From: Planctomycetota bacterium
GTDB lineage: Bacteria > Planctomycetota > Planctomycetia > Pirellulales > Pirellulaceae
Assembly: GCA_014238905.1 (NCBI GenBank)
Contig: JABAAE010000007.1
Location: 20,852-84,851, forward strand
DNA: 64,000 nt
Direction: 5' to 3'
This document shows, piece after piece, positions 8,439 through 17,487 of this stretch. Every line of letters starts with the position of its first letter. The stretch's first letter is position 1. The notes beneath the pieces are model-generated. The model was not told the origin of the DNA. It searched no databases and worked only from the letters and a program-made list of their open reading frames with translations. Made by a program: the position numbers and the translations under genes.

Positions 8439-10286
8439 CTATCGTTCAATCCCGTATTCTTCGATTTTTCTGTACACAGTCGCTCGGCCAATACCCAACA
8501 ACTTGGCTGCTCCCGGGACGGAATTACTTGCGCGAGAAAGCGCCTCCAGAATCAGTTTTCTTTCCCAAAAATCCAGACGCAGCGACTCCAATTGGGTGGA
8601 ACCAACGTCCCTCAGCCCTAAATCGGTAGGCTTGATCATATTTCCTTCTGCCATCACCACGGCACTATCGATCACATTTCTTAACTGCCGTACGTTACCC
8701 GGCCAGGAGTAACCAACCAGAAGATCCAACGCTTTGTCCGAAATGCGTAGCCTTGGGCGACCATGCTGGGAACAAAAATGATCGAAAAAGTGATCGACCA
8801 GAATGCCAATGTCGGATCCTCGATCACGGAGTGGTGGAATGACAATCTCAAAAACACTCAACCGGTAATAAAGGTCTTCACGGAAACGTTTTTCCGCCAC
8901 AAATTCACTCAGATCCCGGTTCGTCGCGCAGATGACCCGGACATCCACCGTGACCTCTGATGTGCCGCCAACCGGTAGAAACGGATGCCCTTCCAGGATT
9001 CGCAAAAGCTTGGCTTGTCCTTCGAGGGTCAATTCCCCCACCTCATCCAGAAAGAGGGTTCCTGAATCAGCCTGCTGAAACCAGCCCTTATGATCTGAAT
9101 CAGCGCTGGTAAAGGCACCTTTTTTGTGACCAAACAACTGGCTTTCCATCAGGTCTGCCGGAATCGCTGCACAATTGACCGACAACATTGGACGATCCGC
9201 ACGGGGACTACTTTTGTGCAACGCTCTGGACACCAACTCCTTACCCGAACCGCTTTCGCCTCGAACTAGCACACAACCCGAGGCATTGGCAACACGGGCT
9301 ATTTTCTTTTTCAATTCCAGCATGGGTGCGCTCTCGCCTACCATGCTGCCGCTGTCTGCGACTTTTTGAGATAACCGATCGTGCTCTTGCTGCAATGAGG
9401 TAAATTGGCGGGCCCGCACTAGCGAGCGAACCGTAATTTCGGAAATCGCTCTGGCAACAAGATAATCGTTGTCTTTGAATCGACCCTCTGCCAGATAAAG
9501 ATGAATCGCCCCTAGCGTCTTTCCGTGGTAAACCAGCGGTACGCAAATCGAATCTGCATATTCGGTTATTCCAGATGATTCATCGGGGTGATGATCCATT
9601 CGAACTGCACGCTGACGCTCAGTTACAATTTTGGTCAATGGCTCCGAAAGTTCAATCTGTTGAGAGGACGACTCTGGCAACACCAACTTGGGCGTCAGCA
9701 TACCGTCTTCTTTCAACCACATAAAACCAGCAACACTCGATGACGTTCGTTCTTTTAATTTGGTCAAAGCAACCATGACCACATCGTCAGGGTTCTCAAT
9801 ACTGAGCAATTCCAGACTAAGCTGAAATACAAAAGAAATTGAATCGGTTGATTCCTGTTGTTTGAGGATCGCCAACGCAATATCGGCGGTATCAGAAGGC
9901 CGAACCTGCTCCTCGAAAACCACCGTTTTCTGTCCGACAGGTGCGGACTCTGCCTGAATCAGGGGATCAGTCCGTTCAAACTCACTTTCATCACAGAGCT
10001 CAAGCTCTGTTTCTCCGAGGCGAAACACCCCGCCAAACGCTATAGCGGAGCGGGTAATTCGCTCACTACCCAAATAGCAACCATTTCGGCTGTCAGAGTC
10101 CACCAGTATCCACTGAGCGTCGTCCCAGCTCAGCCGGGCATGAACCCGGGAACATTGCTTGTCCTGCAGTTTGATCTGGCATTCAAAACCGCGACCCAAC
10201 AAATTGTCAGCAGAGGCGTCCAATCCAAAGCAAGCACCTTGCTGAGTCCCGTTAATGACTTTAAGGTACGCGTCTTTCGCGTTCAT
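8439..10286 (-). CDS. FHA-GAF sigma-54-dependent activator
   Basis: A 615-residue transcription activator of sigma-54 promoters. Domains: FHA phosphothreonine-binding (about 5-100, with SRVHA and RNGCYLG), GAF sensor (about 145-290), AAA+ ATPase (about 315-545), Fis-type HTH (about 570-615). Seen in the AAA+ part: Walker A GESGSGKE (343-350), Walker B LFLDE (411-415) and FREDLYYRLSVF. The sigma-54 contact loop reads GAFTSA (390-395) instead of the near-invariant GAFTGA. The FHA domain implies input from a Ser/Thr kinase. Its targets are not visible; no neighbour with a clear -24/-12 promoter was found. Confidence 0.92.
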   Translation of the reverse strand: MNAKDAYLKVINGTQQGACFGLDASADNLLGRGFECQIKLQDKQCSRVHARLSWDDAQWILVDSDSRNGCYLGSERITRSAIAFGGVFRLGETELELCDESEFERTDPLIQAESAPVGQKTVVFEEQVRPSDTADIALAILKQQESTDSISFVFQLSLELLSIENPDDVVMVALTKLKERTSSSVAGFMWLKEDGMLTPKLVLPESSSQQIELSEPLTKIVTERQRAVRMDHHPDESSGITEYADSICVPLVYHGKTLGAIHLYLAEGRFKDNDYLVARAISEITVRSLVRARQFTSLQQEHDRLSQKVADSGSMVGESAPMLELKKKIARVANASGCVLVRGESGSGKELVSRALHKSSPRADRPMLSVNCAAIPADLMESQLFGHKKGAFTSADSDHKGWFQQADSGTLFLDEVGELTLEGQAKLLRILEGHPFLPVGGTSEVTVDVRVICATNRDLSEFVAEKRFREDLYYRLSVFEIVIPPLRDRGSDIGILVDHFFDHFCSQHGRPRLRISDKALDLLVGYSWPGNVRQLRNVIDSAVVMAEGNMIKPTDLGLRDVGSTQLESLRLDFWERKLILEALSRASNSVPGAAKLLGIGRATVYRKIEEYGIER

Positions 10287-10596
10287 GGGAGAAAAGGTTC
10301 CAGTGCTTGCTTGGGGGCAAATTTAGTTCGGAACCGCCCGGTGAGCATCCCAGCCCACCACAAGGCTAAAATGTCCTGCAATCCCGTAAATTAAAGCGAC
10401 ATACAATTAATCTATTCTTACATCCGTCTACCAGCAATATAAGTCTGTTTCTCGGCCATGTCGACCTTGCCTTGATTATTCCAGCCGTTTACCATTTTAT
10501 GATTAGGTCAAATAACGGTTAGAGTGTTTGCGCAACTGGCAAACGGCAGTTACCACCTATAGAAGTTGTCACCTCCCCTCCCTCAAAAGATCAGCC
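10287..10596. other. Divergent intergenic region
   Basis: 310 bases between the start of the sigma-54 activator (minus) and the start of the processing protease (plus). It should hold both promoters. I looked for a -24/-12 sigma-54 element and saw none convincing. No hairpin or RNA gene recognised. Confidence 0.5.
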
Positions 10597-12666
10597 ATGC
10601 GAAAATTTCGTCGGAATTCCAATCTACTGGTGACCATCCTGTTTATTTTCCTGATGTCAGGAAATCTATCATTCCCACCGGTAGCGTTGGCGGAAGACGA
10701 ATTAAAACCGACCGCAGTGGACAAACAGGTCTCTATTATCATTTCTACGATGATTAATGGTGAAGATGGTCAGCATCTTCTCCGTAAACCATTGGATGAC
10801 GAGATTTCTCGCCGAGCACTGAAACAATTCTTCAAAAGCCTGGATCCTTGGAAACTTTATTTTTATCAAAGTGATTTTGATGAATTTGCAGCCGAGGAAG
10901 CCAACCTTGATGAACGGATCAAATCCGGAAAACTCGACTTTGCCTTTGAAGTCTACAACCGATTCCTCAAGAGAATTGATGAACGCGTCACGATGGCCAA
11001 CAAGTGGATTGACTCGGATCTTGATTACACCAAGGACGAAGACTTGATCATCGACCAGGATTCTATTTCCTACGCGAAAACACCCGAAGAAGCGAGTGAA
11101 AGATGGCGAAAAAGAATCAAATACAGTTTTCTGGTTCTCAAGGGCACCAAGGTCGAAGGTGATGATGCCAAAGAGAAGCTCAAAAGACGATATCGTGCTT
11201 TCAGAAATCGAATGAGACAACTGAAATCTGATCGAGTCCTCGAACTTTTCGCCAACGCGATCACAACGTCCTATGATCCTCACACTTCCTATTTCTCCAA
11301 AACCACCTACGAGAATTTCCAGATCTCAATGAAGTTGAATCTGGAGGGCATTGGGGCTTCACTACAATCAGAAGACGGCGTGACAGTAATCAAACGAATT
11401 GTTCCCGGTGGTGCCGCCGATAAAGAAGGATCTCTCAAAGTGGAAGATCGCATCGTCAGTGTCGGGCAGGGAATCGAAGAAGGCGACCTAATCGACGTGA
11501 TTGATATGAATCTCGACGACGTCGTCAAGCTGATTCGAGGAAAAGCGGGAACGGTGGTACGACTAGGTGTGATGCCGCAAGGAAAAAAAGAAGTTGAAAT
11601 CTACAAAATCACCCGCGAACGGATTGAATTAAAGGATAGCGAAGCTCAGGGTATGGTGTTCGAACAGGGAACCAAACCCAACGGCGACCCGTTCCAGGTT
11701 GGTGTGATTGACCTACCCAGTTTTTATATTGATTTGGAGGCGGCCCAACGAGGAGACATCAATTTCAAAAGCGCCACCAAAGACATTCGAAAGTTGATCG
11801 ATGACTTCAGTGAAAAAGGGGTAGACGCGATCGTTCTGGATCTTCGCAGAAATGGTGGAGGCAGCCTCGCCGAGGCAATCGGATGTACCGGACTCTTTAT
11901 CGACAAAGGACCCGTCGTACAAATCAAAGGTCCTTTCGGGAATGTTGATGCGTACAACGATCGTCGTCCAGGAATGGCTTGGGAGGGCCCCCTGGTAGTC
12001 GTTACCAGTCAGTTCAGTGCGAGCGCAAGTGAAATCCTGGCCGGCGCCGTACAGGATTACAAACGGGGTATCGTCGTTGGGGACGAGGCCACCCACGGAA
12101 AGGGAACCGTCCAATCGCTGATCAATCTTTGGACCCACTTGAATCCGCGTATCAAGAACCCACCCAATGATTGGGGTGCGTTAAAGATTACCCAGAGTCA
12201 GTTCTATCGCCCCGGAGGTGATAGCACACAAAAAAAAGGAGTCGAAGCCGACATCGTTCTGCCGTCATTCAGTAACCACATGGATGTCGGGGAAAGTGAT
12301 CTCGACTTTGCCATAGAATTTGACAAAGTCAAGTCAGCGAAATTCGTCAGCAATGATCAAGTCAGTGGTGACATTGTGAGTGAATTGGAAAAGAAATCGT
12401 CTACTCGAATTGCCAAATCCGAGGACTTCAAAAAACTGGAATCCAAAATTCAGGATTACCTGAAAGAAAAGGACAAAAAGTCAATTACACTGAATGAAAA
12501 GAAATTTTTTGAAAGGGATCTGGACACTGAAAAAGAAAATGAGAAAGCACTTGAGGAACAGGTGAACGGTAGCCAGAAAATCAAGCGGGATTTTTATCTA
12601 AACGAGGTCATGGCGATAACAGCTGACTATACAAAACTGCTAAAAGAGTCAGAATCTGTTAATTAG
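10597..12666 (+). CDS. prc: Carboxy-terminal processing (tail-specific) protease
   Basis: S41-family periplasmic protease of the Prc/Tsp type (689 residues from ATG 10597). A signal peptide spans residues 1-33. It has an N-terminal helical domain, a PDZ domain (GIGASLQ, VIKRIVPGGAADK) and the protease core. The catalytic Ser-Lys dyad is visible: Ser476 in SASASE and Lys502 in HGKGTVQ, aligning with S452/K477 of the E. coli enzyme. The C-terminal region is long and charged, as in Prc. ATG 10597 is chosen because it gives a proper signal peptide (MRKFRRNSNLLVTIL). A TTG 69 bases upstream extends the frame without purpose. Family role: degrading or trimming periplasmic proteins from the C-terminus. 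Confidence 0.9.
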   Translation: MRKFRRNSNLLVTILFIFLMSGNLSFPPVALAEDELKPTAVDKQVSIIISTMINGEDGQHLLRKPLDDEISRRALKQFFKSLDPWKLYFYQSDFDEFAAEEANLDERIKSGKLDFAFEVYNRFLKRIDERVTMANKWIDSDLDYTKDEDLIIDQDSISYAKTPEEASERWRKRIKYSFLVLKGTKVEGDDAKEKLKRRYRAFRNRMRQLKSDRVLELFANAITTSYDPHTSYFSKTTYENFQISMKLNLEGIGASLQSEDGVTVIKRIVPGGAADKEGSLKVEDRIVSVGQGIEEGDLIDVIDMNLDDVVKLIRGKAGTVVRLGVMPQGKKEVEIYKITRERIELKDSEAQGMVFEQGTKPNGDPFQVGVIDLPSFYIDLEAAQRGDINFKSATKDIRKLIDDFSEKGVDAIVLDLRRNGGGSLAEAIGCTGLFIDKGPVVQIKGPFGNVDAYNDRRPGMAWEGPLVVVTSQFSASASEILAGAVQDYKRGIVVGDEATHGKGTVQSLINLWTHLNPRIKNPPNDWGALKITQSQFYRPGGDSTQKKGVEADIVLPSFSNHMDVGESDLDFAIEFDKVKSAKFVSNDQVSGDIVSELEKKSSTRIAKSEDFKKLESKIQDYLKEKDKKSITLNEKKFFERDLDTEKENEKALEEQVNGSQKIKRDFYLNEVMAITADYTKLLKESESVN

Positions 12667-12744
12667 ATTCGATGAACAGAAGAAACGCCGGTTTTTCGGT
12701 GATTCAAACACGTGTTTCTTACCCTCTGTTTACAAATTCACAAG

Positions 12745-13608
12745 ATGCCAATTTTTTCCGTCAACCAATTGACAACGATGCAGTGGACTCTTGAGGAAGA
12801 TGTTCTCTTTTATTGTGACAATGGATTCAGAGCGATCGGACTATCGCTGAACAAGGTGGAGAGTTTTGGTCGCGAAAAATCCAAAGAGCTGATCCATGAT
12901 CTCGGCATGGAAGTCTCCAGTCTGGGGTCCATTGGATTTCATAATGACATTGCCGGAACGACGCTTGATGACCAAATTGATGAAGCCAAGGACGCCGTGG
13001 TGGTTGCGGCAGAACTGGCAGCTCATTGCCTGATATTGCACACCGGTGGCATTGCTGGCCATTTGAAGAAAAATCGATTCCGGCTGATTTCCACAGTCCT
13101 CGATGAATTGCTTCCCTTCGCGGAAGATCATGGTGTCCGATTGGCCATCGAACCGTTGTCTGCTGAACCAAGTTCCGGAAAAACTTTTTCCCATGATTGG
13201 GAAGATGTTATTCAAATCATTGATCGATTCCGATCAAAACAGTTGGGAATCAATCTTGATATTTTCCACTGTGGATTCAAGGCTCTCACCCACTTCGGGC
13301 CTCTTTTCGCTCGATTTGTTTTCTTATTGCAAATTTGCGACTATTTCCACAAGCCTCGAATTTCGCGACGCCGGCCAAAGAGTATTCATTTTACTCGGGA
13401 ACGTTGTCCGTTCGGTGGTGGAAATTTTGACATCAATGATTTCCAACGGTTCATTAGCCAGGACGAATTCCAGGGAATCATCGAATTTGAGCAATTTGGT
13501 GAATCGTTTGATAGCATTCCCTATGCATCAACCATCCAAAACCTCGCCAATGAAGCGGTTCGGTTTAGTCATCAGGACGTTTCGAAACTCAATCCTCTAA
13601 AGGTATGA
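12745..13608 (+). CDS. Sugar phosphate isomerase/epimerase-like TIM barrel
   Basis: A 287-residue member of the AP-endonuclease-2/xylose-isomerase-like TIM barrel superfamily, whose members act on sugars, inosose or hydroxypyruvate with a divalent metal. Barrel strands with candidate metal ligands are visible: LGSIGFHND, LILHTGG, LAIEPLS (Glu), LGINLDIFHCG (Asp/His) and GIIEFEQFG (Glu). Substrate not predictable. ATG 12745 is preferred over an upstream start that only adds a Leu/Cys-rich stretch. The stop overlaps the start of the next gene by ATGA, so the two are translationally coupled. Confidence 0.8.
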   Translation: MPIFSVNQLTTMQWTLEEDVLFYCDNGFRAIGLSLNKVESFGREKSKELIHDLGMEVSSLGSIGFHNDIAGTTLDDQIDEAKDAVVVAAELAAHCLILHTGGIAGHLKKNRFRLISTVLDELLPFAEDHGVRLAIEPLSAEPSSGKTFSHDWEDVIQIIDRFRSKQLGINLDIFHCGFKALTHFGPLFARFVFLLQICDYFHKPRISRRRPKSIHFTRERCPFGGGNFDINDFQRFISQDEFQGIIEFEQFGESFDSIPYASTIQNLANEAVRFSHQDVSKLNPLKV

Positions 13609-14864
13609 CAGCGGTCGGAATTGGATTCATCGCAACGTCCATCAGTTTTGTAATCATACAGGCTTTTCTGGTTGGATGGTTCAGGCGAATACTCGGCTCG
13701 ACTTCGAATTCATCCTCTTCCAAAGAAGAAAACAGTGTCGCCATCCTGCTCTGCATTCGGGGCGACGACCCATCATTGAGACAATGCATCCATTCCATTG
13801 CCGCCCAACAATACTCGAAAAAAAAACTGTTCGTTGTTGGTGACTCAGAATCGGACCCCGGTTTGGCGACCGTTCGATCAGCACTGGCTGAACATCCGGA
13901 TCTGGACGCACGAGTTATTGTCAATCCATCGATCAAGACCAGTTGTGGATTGAAATGCTCGAATCTCATTGAAGGGATTAGGCAAGTAGGCGACGAATTC
14001 GACATCGTAGCGTTGATCGACGCCGACACCCAACCCACCACCAGTTGGCTCACCGAAATGGTGGCGCCGTTTCAGGATCCGAGCGTATTGGTCGCCACAG
14101 GGATCCGGTGGATGGAGCCCTGTGGATCTAACTGGGGGACCATGATTCGATCGATATGGAATGCTGCAGCCATCGTCCAAATGGTTTGCTACAGAATTCC
14201 CTGGGGTGGATCTTTGGCGATTCGGAGGAGTTTTATTGTGGATGCGGACCTGCCGGCGCAATGGGCGACCGGTTTCTGCGAGGACACGATGCTGCAAAAT
14301 TTATGTAAGAAAAATGGAGGGAATGTGGCAGTCGTCCCAACAGCAATCATTTCCTCCGATGAAGAAACAACTATGACTGCTTGCATCCCCTGGATTAGCA
14401 GGCAACTCCTGACCACTCGGTTGCACCATCCCAAATGGCCGTTTGTAATGGGACACGGATTCTTTACGTTAATGCTATCGACGGCTTTGCCGCTTGCTTC
14501 GATTATTTCCCTTGCTCTGGGTTACTGGAATATCGGTTCACAACTGGCAATAGCGTCCATGGTGGTCCAAATCGGTAATCTTGGCCTAGTTGCCTGGATC
14601 AACCAGGCTGTTCAAAAAAAACAACAGCAGAATGGTGAAACAGGTCGTTCCGCAAAGCGATTATCAACTGTGGCATTCTTCATGGGGGTTCTAATGACAC
14701 AGTTCGTTTACCCCTACGCGATGATTCGCACGCTCATCAATCGCACGGTGCACTGGCGACAGGTGGAATATCGGATTTGTGGGAAAAAAATTGAGATGAT
14801 TTCCTATGCCCCTTTTGTGTCCACCTTAAAGGAAGACAATTCCCCGGAAACGCTGTCACTTTGA
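13605..14864 (+). CDS. Membrane glycosyltransferase family 2
   Basis: A 419-residue processive-type GT2 enzyme. An N-terminal membrane segment (about 3-25) is followed by the GT-A domain: LLCIRGDDPSLRQCI, nucleotide/metal motif DADTQP, acceptor motif CEDT, and ISRQLLTTRLHHP at the place of the QxxRW region. C-terminal membrane segments follow (about 285-375). It transfers a sugar from a nucleotide donor at the inner face of the membrane. Its overlap with the isomerase-like gene hints that the pair contributes to one glycan pathway, but product and donor are unknown. Last clearly chromosomal gene before the cassette-like region. Confidence 0.85.
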   Translation: MTAVGIGFIATSISFVIIQAFLVGWFRRILGSTSNSSSSKEENSVAILLCIRGDDPSLRQCIHSIAAQQYSKKKLFVVGDSESDPGLATVRSALAEHPDLDARVIVNPSIKTSCGLKCSNLIEGIRQVGDEFDIVALIDADTQPTTSWLTEMVAPFQDPSVLVATGIRWMEPCGSNWGTMIRSIWNAAAIVQMVCYRIPWGGSLAIRRSFIVDADLPAQWATGFCEDTMLQNLCKKNGGNVAVVPTAIISSDEETTMTACIPWISRQLLTTRLHHPKWPFVMGHGFFTLMLSTALPLASIISLALGYWNIGSQLAIASMVVQIGNLGLVAWINQAVQKKQQQNGETGRSAKRLSTVAFFMGVLMTQFVYPYAMIRTLINRTVHWRQVEYRICGKKIEMISYAPFVSTLKEDNSPETLSL

Positions 14865-14964
14865 TCAAGAAAGCAGGGGCCTGTTTCGCGTATTGAACCA
14901 GTCTGCCTGATGGCTACCCGACCGGACTCGGTGATCTATAACGTTACACGGCTTTACAATTCCC

Positions 14965-15516
14965 CTGAGAACGACAGCTCTTTTGATAACAATCACCTGT
15001 GTGTTGGGATGTACGTCGCAACCGGATACGGAATCGCAGGGCATTCAGGACGATTCTAACTCAAAGTTGTCAGGGCTTGTCACTGTTGGCCATCTGGAAT
15101 CTTCAATGGAACCAGCAGAACGTCCAAAGAGCGCAGCAGAACTGACGAGTCGGTTTATCGAGACCTATCAATTGGACCCAAAAACTGCATTCGTCAATTT
15201 CTTCGACTGGCACGATTTATCTCAACAGTCGCGGCGTGAAATCCTGAATGGTCTTCTAACCTTGGCCTATTCAGCAAAGCGCGAGGATGCCTGTCCAATT
15301 GCAAACACTGCTTTGTCGATCATCGACATCAAAAGACACAGCGCAGAGTTGAACATAACAGTGGAGGGTTTTAATGAGTCCATGCCGGTTTCTATTTCAC
15401 ACGTATTTGAGTTTGAAAGCCAAAGACCCAATGGAATTGTGATTCACACGGTTTTTGGCATCGGGCAACGCGACGGGACCTTTTACTTTTATCCAGACTA
15501 CTACCCTGATAACTGA
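14965..15516 (+). CDS. Cassette-borne putative lipoprotein
   Basis: The clearly coding frame runs from TTG 14983 (177 residues), but that start leaves only nine residues before the Cys of a lipobox-like VLGC. The frame is open to 14935, and a CTG at 14965 would give a proper short lipoprotein signal (LRTTALLITITCVLGC). I use that start with reservation. The mature part is acidic and polar: RFIETYQLD, an FFDWHDLSQQSRREIL helix, and an FYFYPDYYPDN C-terminus. No family recognised. It sits between a boundary resembling an R' box (14943) and a candidate attC site (15523). Confidence 0.6.
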   Translation: MRTTALLITITCVLGCTSQPDTESQGIQDDSNSKLSGLVTVGHLESSMEPAERPKSAAELTSRFIETYQLDPKTAFVNFFDWHDLSQQSRREILNGLLTLAYSAKREDACPIANTALSIIDIKRHSAELNITVEGFNESMPVSISHVFEFESQRPNGIVIHTVFGIGQRDGTFYFYPDYYPDN

Positions 15517-15522
15517 ATTGCC

Positions 15523-15612
15523 GCATAACAAACTTATACACGCGAAGGCGCCGAGGACGCGTGGTTTAATACATTAATCACTCCGGCGGCTCAGTTATCG
15601 CAGACGTTATGT
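15523..15612 (+). other. Candidate attC recombination site 1
   Basis: R''-like box GCATAAC at 15523-15529 and R'-like box GTTATGT at 15606-15612 are nearly complementary (6 of 7). Between them are an inner CACGCG/CGCGTG dyad and a CTCCGGCGGC segment partly complementary to GGCGCCGAG. At 90 bases the length is in the normal attC range. It starts six bases after the stop of the upstream ORF. Confidence 0.65.
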
Positions 15613-15650
15613 GGTAGAAGGTTTACTTTCGTCATCAGGAGAAATTTAGG

Positions 15651-16112
15651 ATGAACGTTCAATTCCTGACCTGGCTCACTTTCGGGACGGTGCTGGGCGT
15701 ACTATTGGGATTCCAATTCGGTAAAGGCGACCCGCAGGCCCCGCTCATCGTCAGCGCAGTCGGTGCTCTGTTTGGACTTGTGGGATTCTATATTGTTTCC
15801 GCTGTTCATCGAGCGTGGAAGATTGACCCTTCCAAAACGGACAATCTTGCGATTATCGGTGCGCTGTTGGGTGCAATTTGCGGCGGTGTCATCGGTGTGC
15901 TCAGCGGTTTTGGAAGACTAATGATTTCCATCCTCAATCCGGATCTTTTGGAAAGGGATTTCGGAGCTTCCTTCGGTGCATATGGGGGTATCTTCCTTGG
16001 CGCATGCTTCGGAGCATGTCTCGCTTCCTCGCTCACGCCATTACTCAGACATCGGAGACGCCGCCATACAGAAACGGCCGAAAACAAATATAGCGAGAAA
16101 AAAAACACCTAA
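15651..16112 (+). CDS. Small multi-spanning membrane protein (cassette cargo)
   Basis: A 153-residue integral membrane protein with four likely helices: about 5-22, 31-52, 66-88 and 105-130. They are Gly/Ala-rich (GALFGLVGFYIVSAV, IIGALLGAICGGVIGVL). It ends in a basic RHRRRR cytoplasmic tail. No family recognised; the Gly-rich helices recall small membrane proteins of unknown function. A GGAG ribosome binding site lies about 13 bases before the ATG. The stop codon is embedded in the R'' box of the following candidate attC site, as in many gene cassettes. Confidence 0.7.
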   Translation: MNVQFLTWLTFGTVLGVLLGFQFGKGDPQAPLIVSAVGALFGLVGFYIVSAVHRAWKIDPSKTDNLAIIGALLGAICGGVIGVLSGFGRLMISILNPDLLERDFGASFGAYGGIFLGACFGACLASSLTPLLRHRRRRHTETAENKYSEKKNT

Positions 16113-16195
16113 CCAAGCCATGCAACCGATCACTCCAAAACGCGATTGGTAGTGGTTGCCTTTCCGCTCGTGCCGGGTGGTATCAATCGTTATGC
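16107..16195 (+). other. Candidate attC recombination site 2
   Basis: R''-like ACCTAAC (16107-16113) overlaps the stop codon of the membrane-protein ORF. R'-like GTTATGC is at 16189-16195. CATGCAACC on the left arm is partly complementary to GGTGGTATC on the right arm. Length 89 bases, almost identical to the sites at 15523 and 17938. Confidence 0.65.
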
Positions 16196-16201
16196 TCACC
16201 A

Positions 16202-16891
16202 CGAAGTTCTCCGTATGCCTACATCGCAGACCAACGACCAGTAAAGCAAATCGTGGCCGCCTTCGATGGCGTTTCGCTCGGAAACGGCGTTTCACTCCAC
16301 GAAGCGGACGTGATTGACGACTACGGCACCGAAGACGGGCGAGCCGCCGCGAGCGAATCAAATGAGCTCACTGACTGGCAGCGGATTCCCGAAAAAGAGA
16401 CTGAAAACCATTCATCCGGCCTCTGTTTATGGACGACGAAGGCTTGCGATTTCATCTCCCCGCATACATTCGTTTTACGCTTCTTCGGTATCGTGAATCG
16501 ATTTTTCATGAGCACAAATTCAACCATTTACCTGCTCAGTGCCCCTGTTTGCACCACGCGATTGCTTGCATTCCTCACGGATCGGTAAATTGATGCGATT
16601 AAGGCATTTCTCAAGGCATGCCTTGAAATTGGTGATGACTGGCTGGATATTTCGAACGTGCCATTGGCTTTACGCCTTTGGCAGGGCGAAGCGGAAGCCG
16701 CTGGAGAATGGCAAGCTTTGCAAACTGCCACCCATAAACAGCTAGCCGGAGTTCTCCGGCTGGCCCCAGAGCGATATGAAAGATATCTCAGCCAAGATCT
16801 CACAGAGGAAGGACAACAGCAATTGGTAGGTCAATTCCAAGTCACCCCGAAATGCGGCCCCGGCGGGCGACAAGCGAAACCTGCGTTCTGA
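16202..16891 (+). pseudogene. Decayed gene resembling a DUF6714-type protein
   Basis: Three reading frames join into one protein-like sequence. Frame A (VKQIVAAFDGVSLGN ... DWQRIPEKETENHSS) shifts near 16430 to frame B (FMDDEGLRFHLPAYIRFTLL). It returns to frame A near 16510 (NSTIYLLSAPV ... LAFLTDR), meets a TAA at 16586, and continues in the same frame (IDAIKAFLKACLEIGDDWLD ... GEWQALQTA) to 16891. The TAA likely replaced CAA, giving DRQIDAIKAFL. The layout (N-terminal amphipathic helix, FxxPAYxR core, C-terminal AIKAFL) reminds me of DUF6714, but the name is tentative. Two frameshifts and one nonsense codon make it non-functional unless sequencing errors are involved. Confidence 0.55.
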
Positions 16892-17024
16892 TCCAGAGTT
16901 TTTGTAATGTTGCGCTGTGTCACACCATCTCATCGCCTTAGCAACGCAAAGGTACTTTCGACGGAGAGGCGACGGTATGCTACTTAAGTTGAACCATTCG
17001 GTCATTTTGCCGTATAACTACCTA

Positions 17025-17432
17025 ATGATCCAATTTCGCCACACTTCGATTGTTCTAGCCTGCTTGGTCATCGCATTGCCTTCGTCGGCTTTTGGGACTT
17101 GCTGCTACAGTGCAACTGGTTCTCCCCAATGCTGTTCGCCAATCGAAAAGCCGTCCGGTTGTTGCCGTGGGAAATCGCAGCTAGCTGGAAAATCGTGTTG
17201 CACATCGACATCCAATCGATGTGACAGTGAATGCAAATGCTCAACGGGCGAGTCTCACGACGCGATTTTTGTACCCAAACGCGAAAATGACGGTTTCGAT
17301 TCGTCAATTTCGAAACCGCTTTGTGCATTCCCCCCTTCCGTTGCAGCGCGACGAAAGGGAATTCATCTTTTTGTCTGCCTGCCTCCAAGCCATAACCAAA
17401 GGCAGGCAATGCTGTGCGTTTGGTTGAAATAA
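17025..17432 (+). CDS. Exported Cys-rich protein, possibly metal-related
   Basis: A 135-residue protein with a signal peptide (about 1-24) and a Cys-dense mature N-terminal half: CC pairs in GTCCY, QCCS, GCCRG and SCCTS, then CDSECKC, 11 Cys within about 50 residues. The second half (PPSVAARRKGIHLFVC) is basic. The arrangement of a Cys-rich front with a hydrophobic tail recalls small secreted proteins found beside metal-efflux genes in planctomycetes, but no efflux gene is present here. ATG 17025 is chosen for the signal peptide; longer upstream frames add only filler. It is 55 bases upstream of a second Cys-rich gene. Confidence 0.6.
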   Translation: MIQFRHTSIVLACLVIALPSSAFGTCCYSATGSPQCCSPIEKPSGCCRGKSQLAGKSCCTSTSNRCDSECKCSTGESHDAIFVPKRENDGFDSSISKPLCAFPPSVAARRKGIHLFVCLPPSHNQRQAMLCVWLK

Positions 17433-17487
17433 ATCTTCAAATTTGAACTTTTTTTTAATTTTCAAAACTCAAATTTGGAGATCAATC

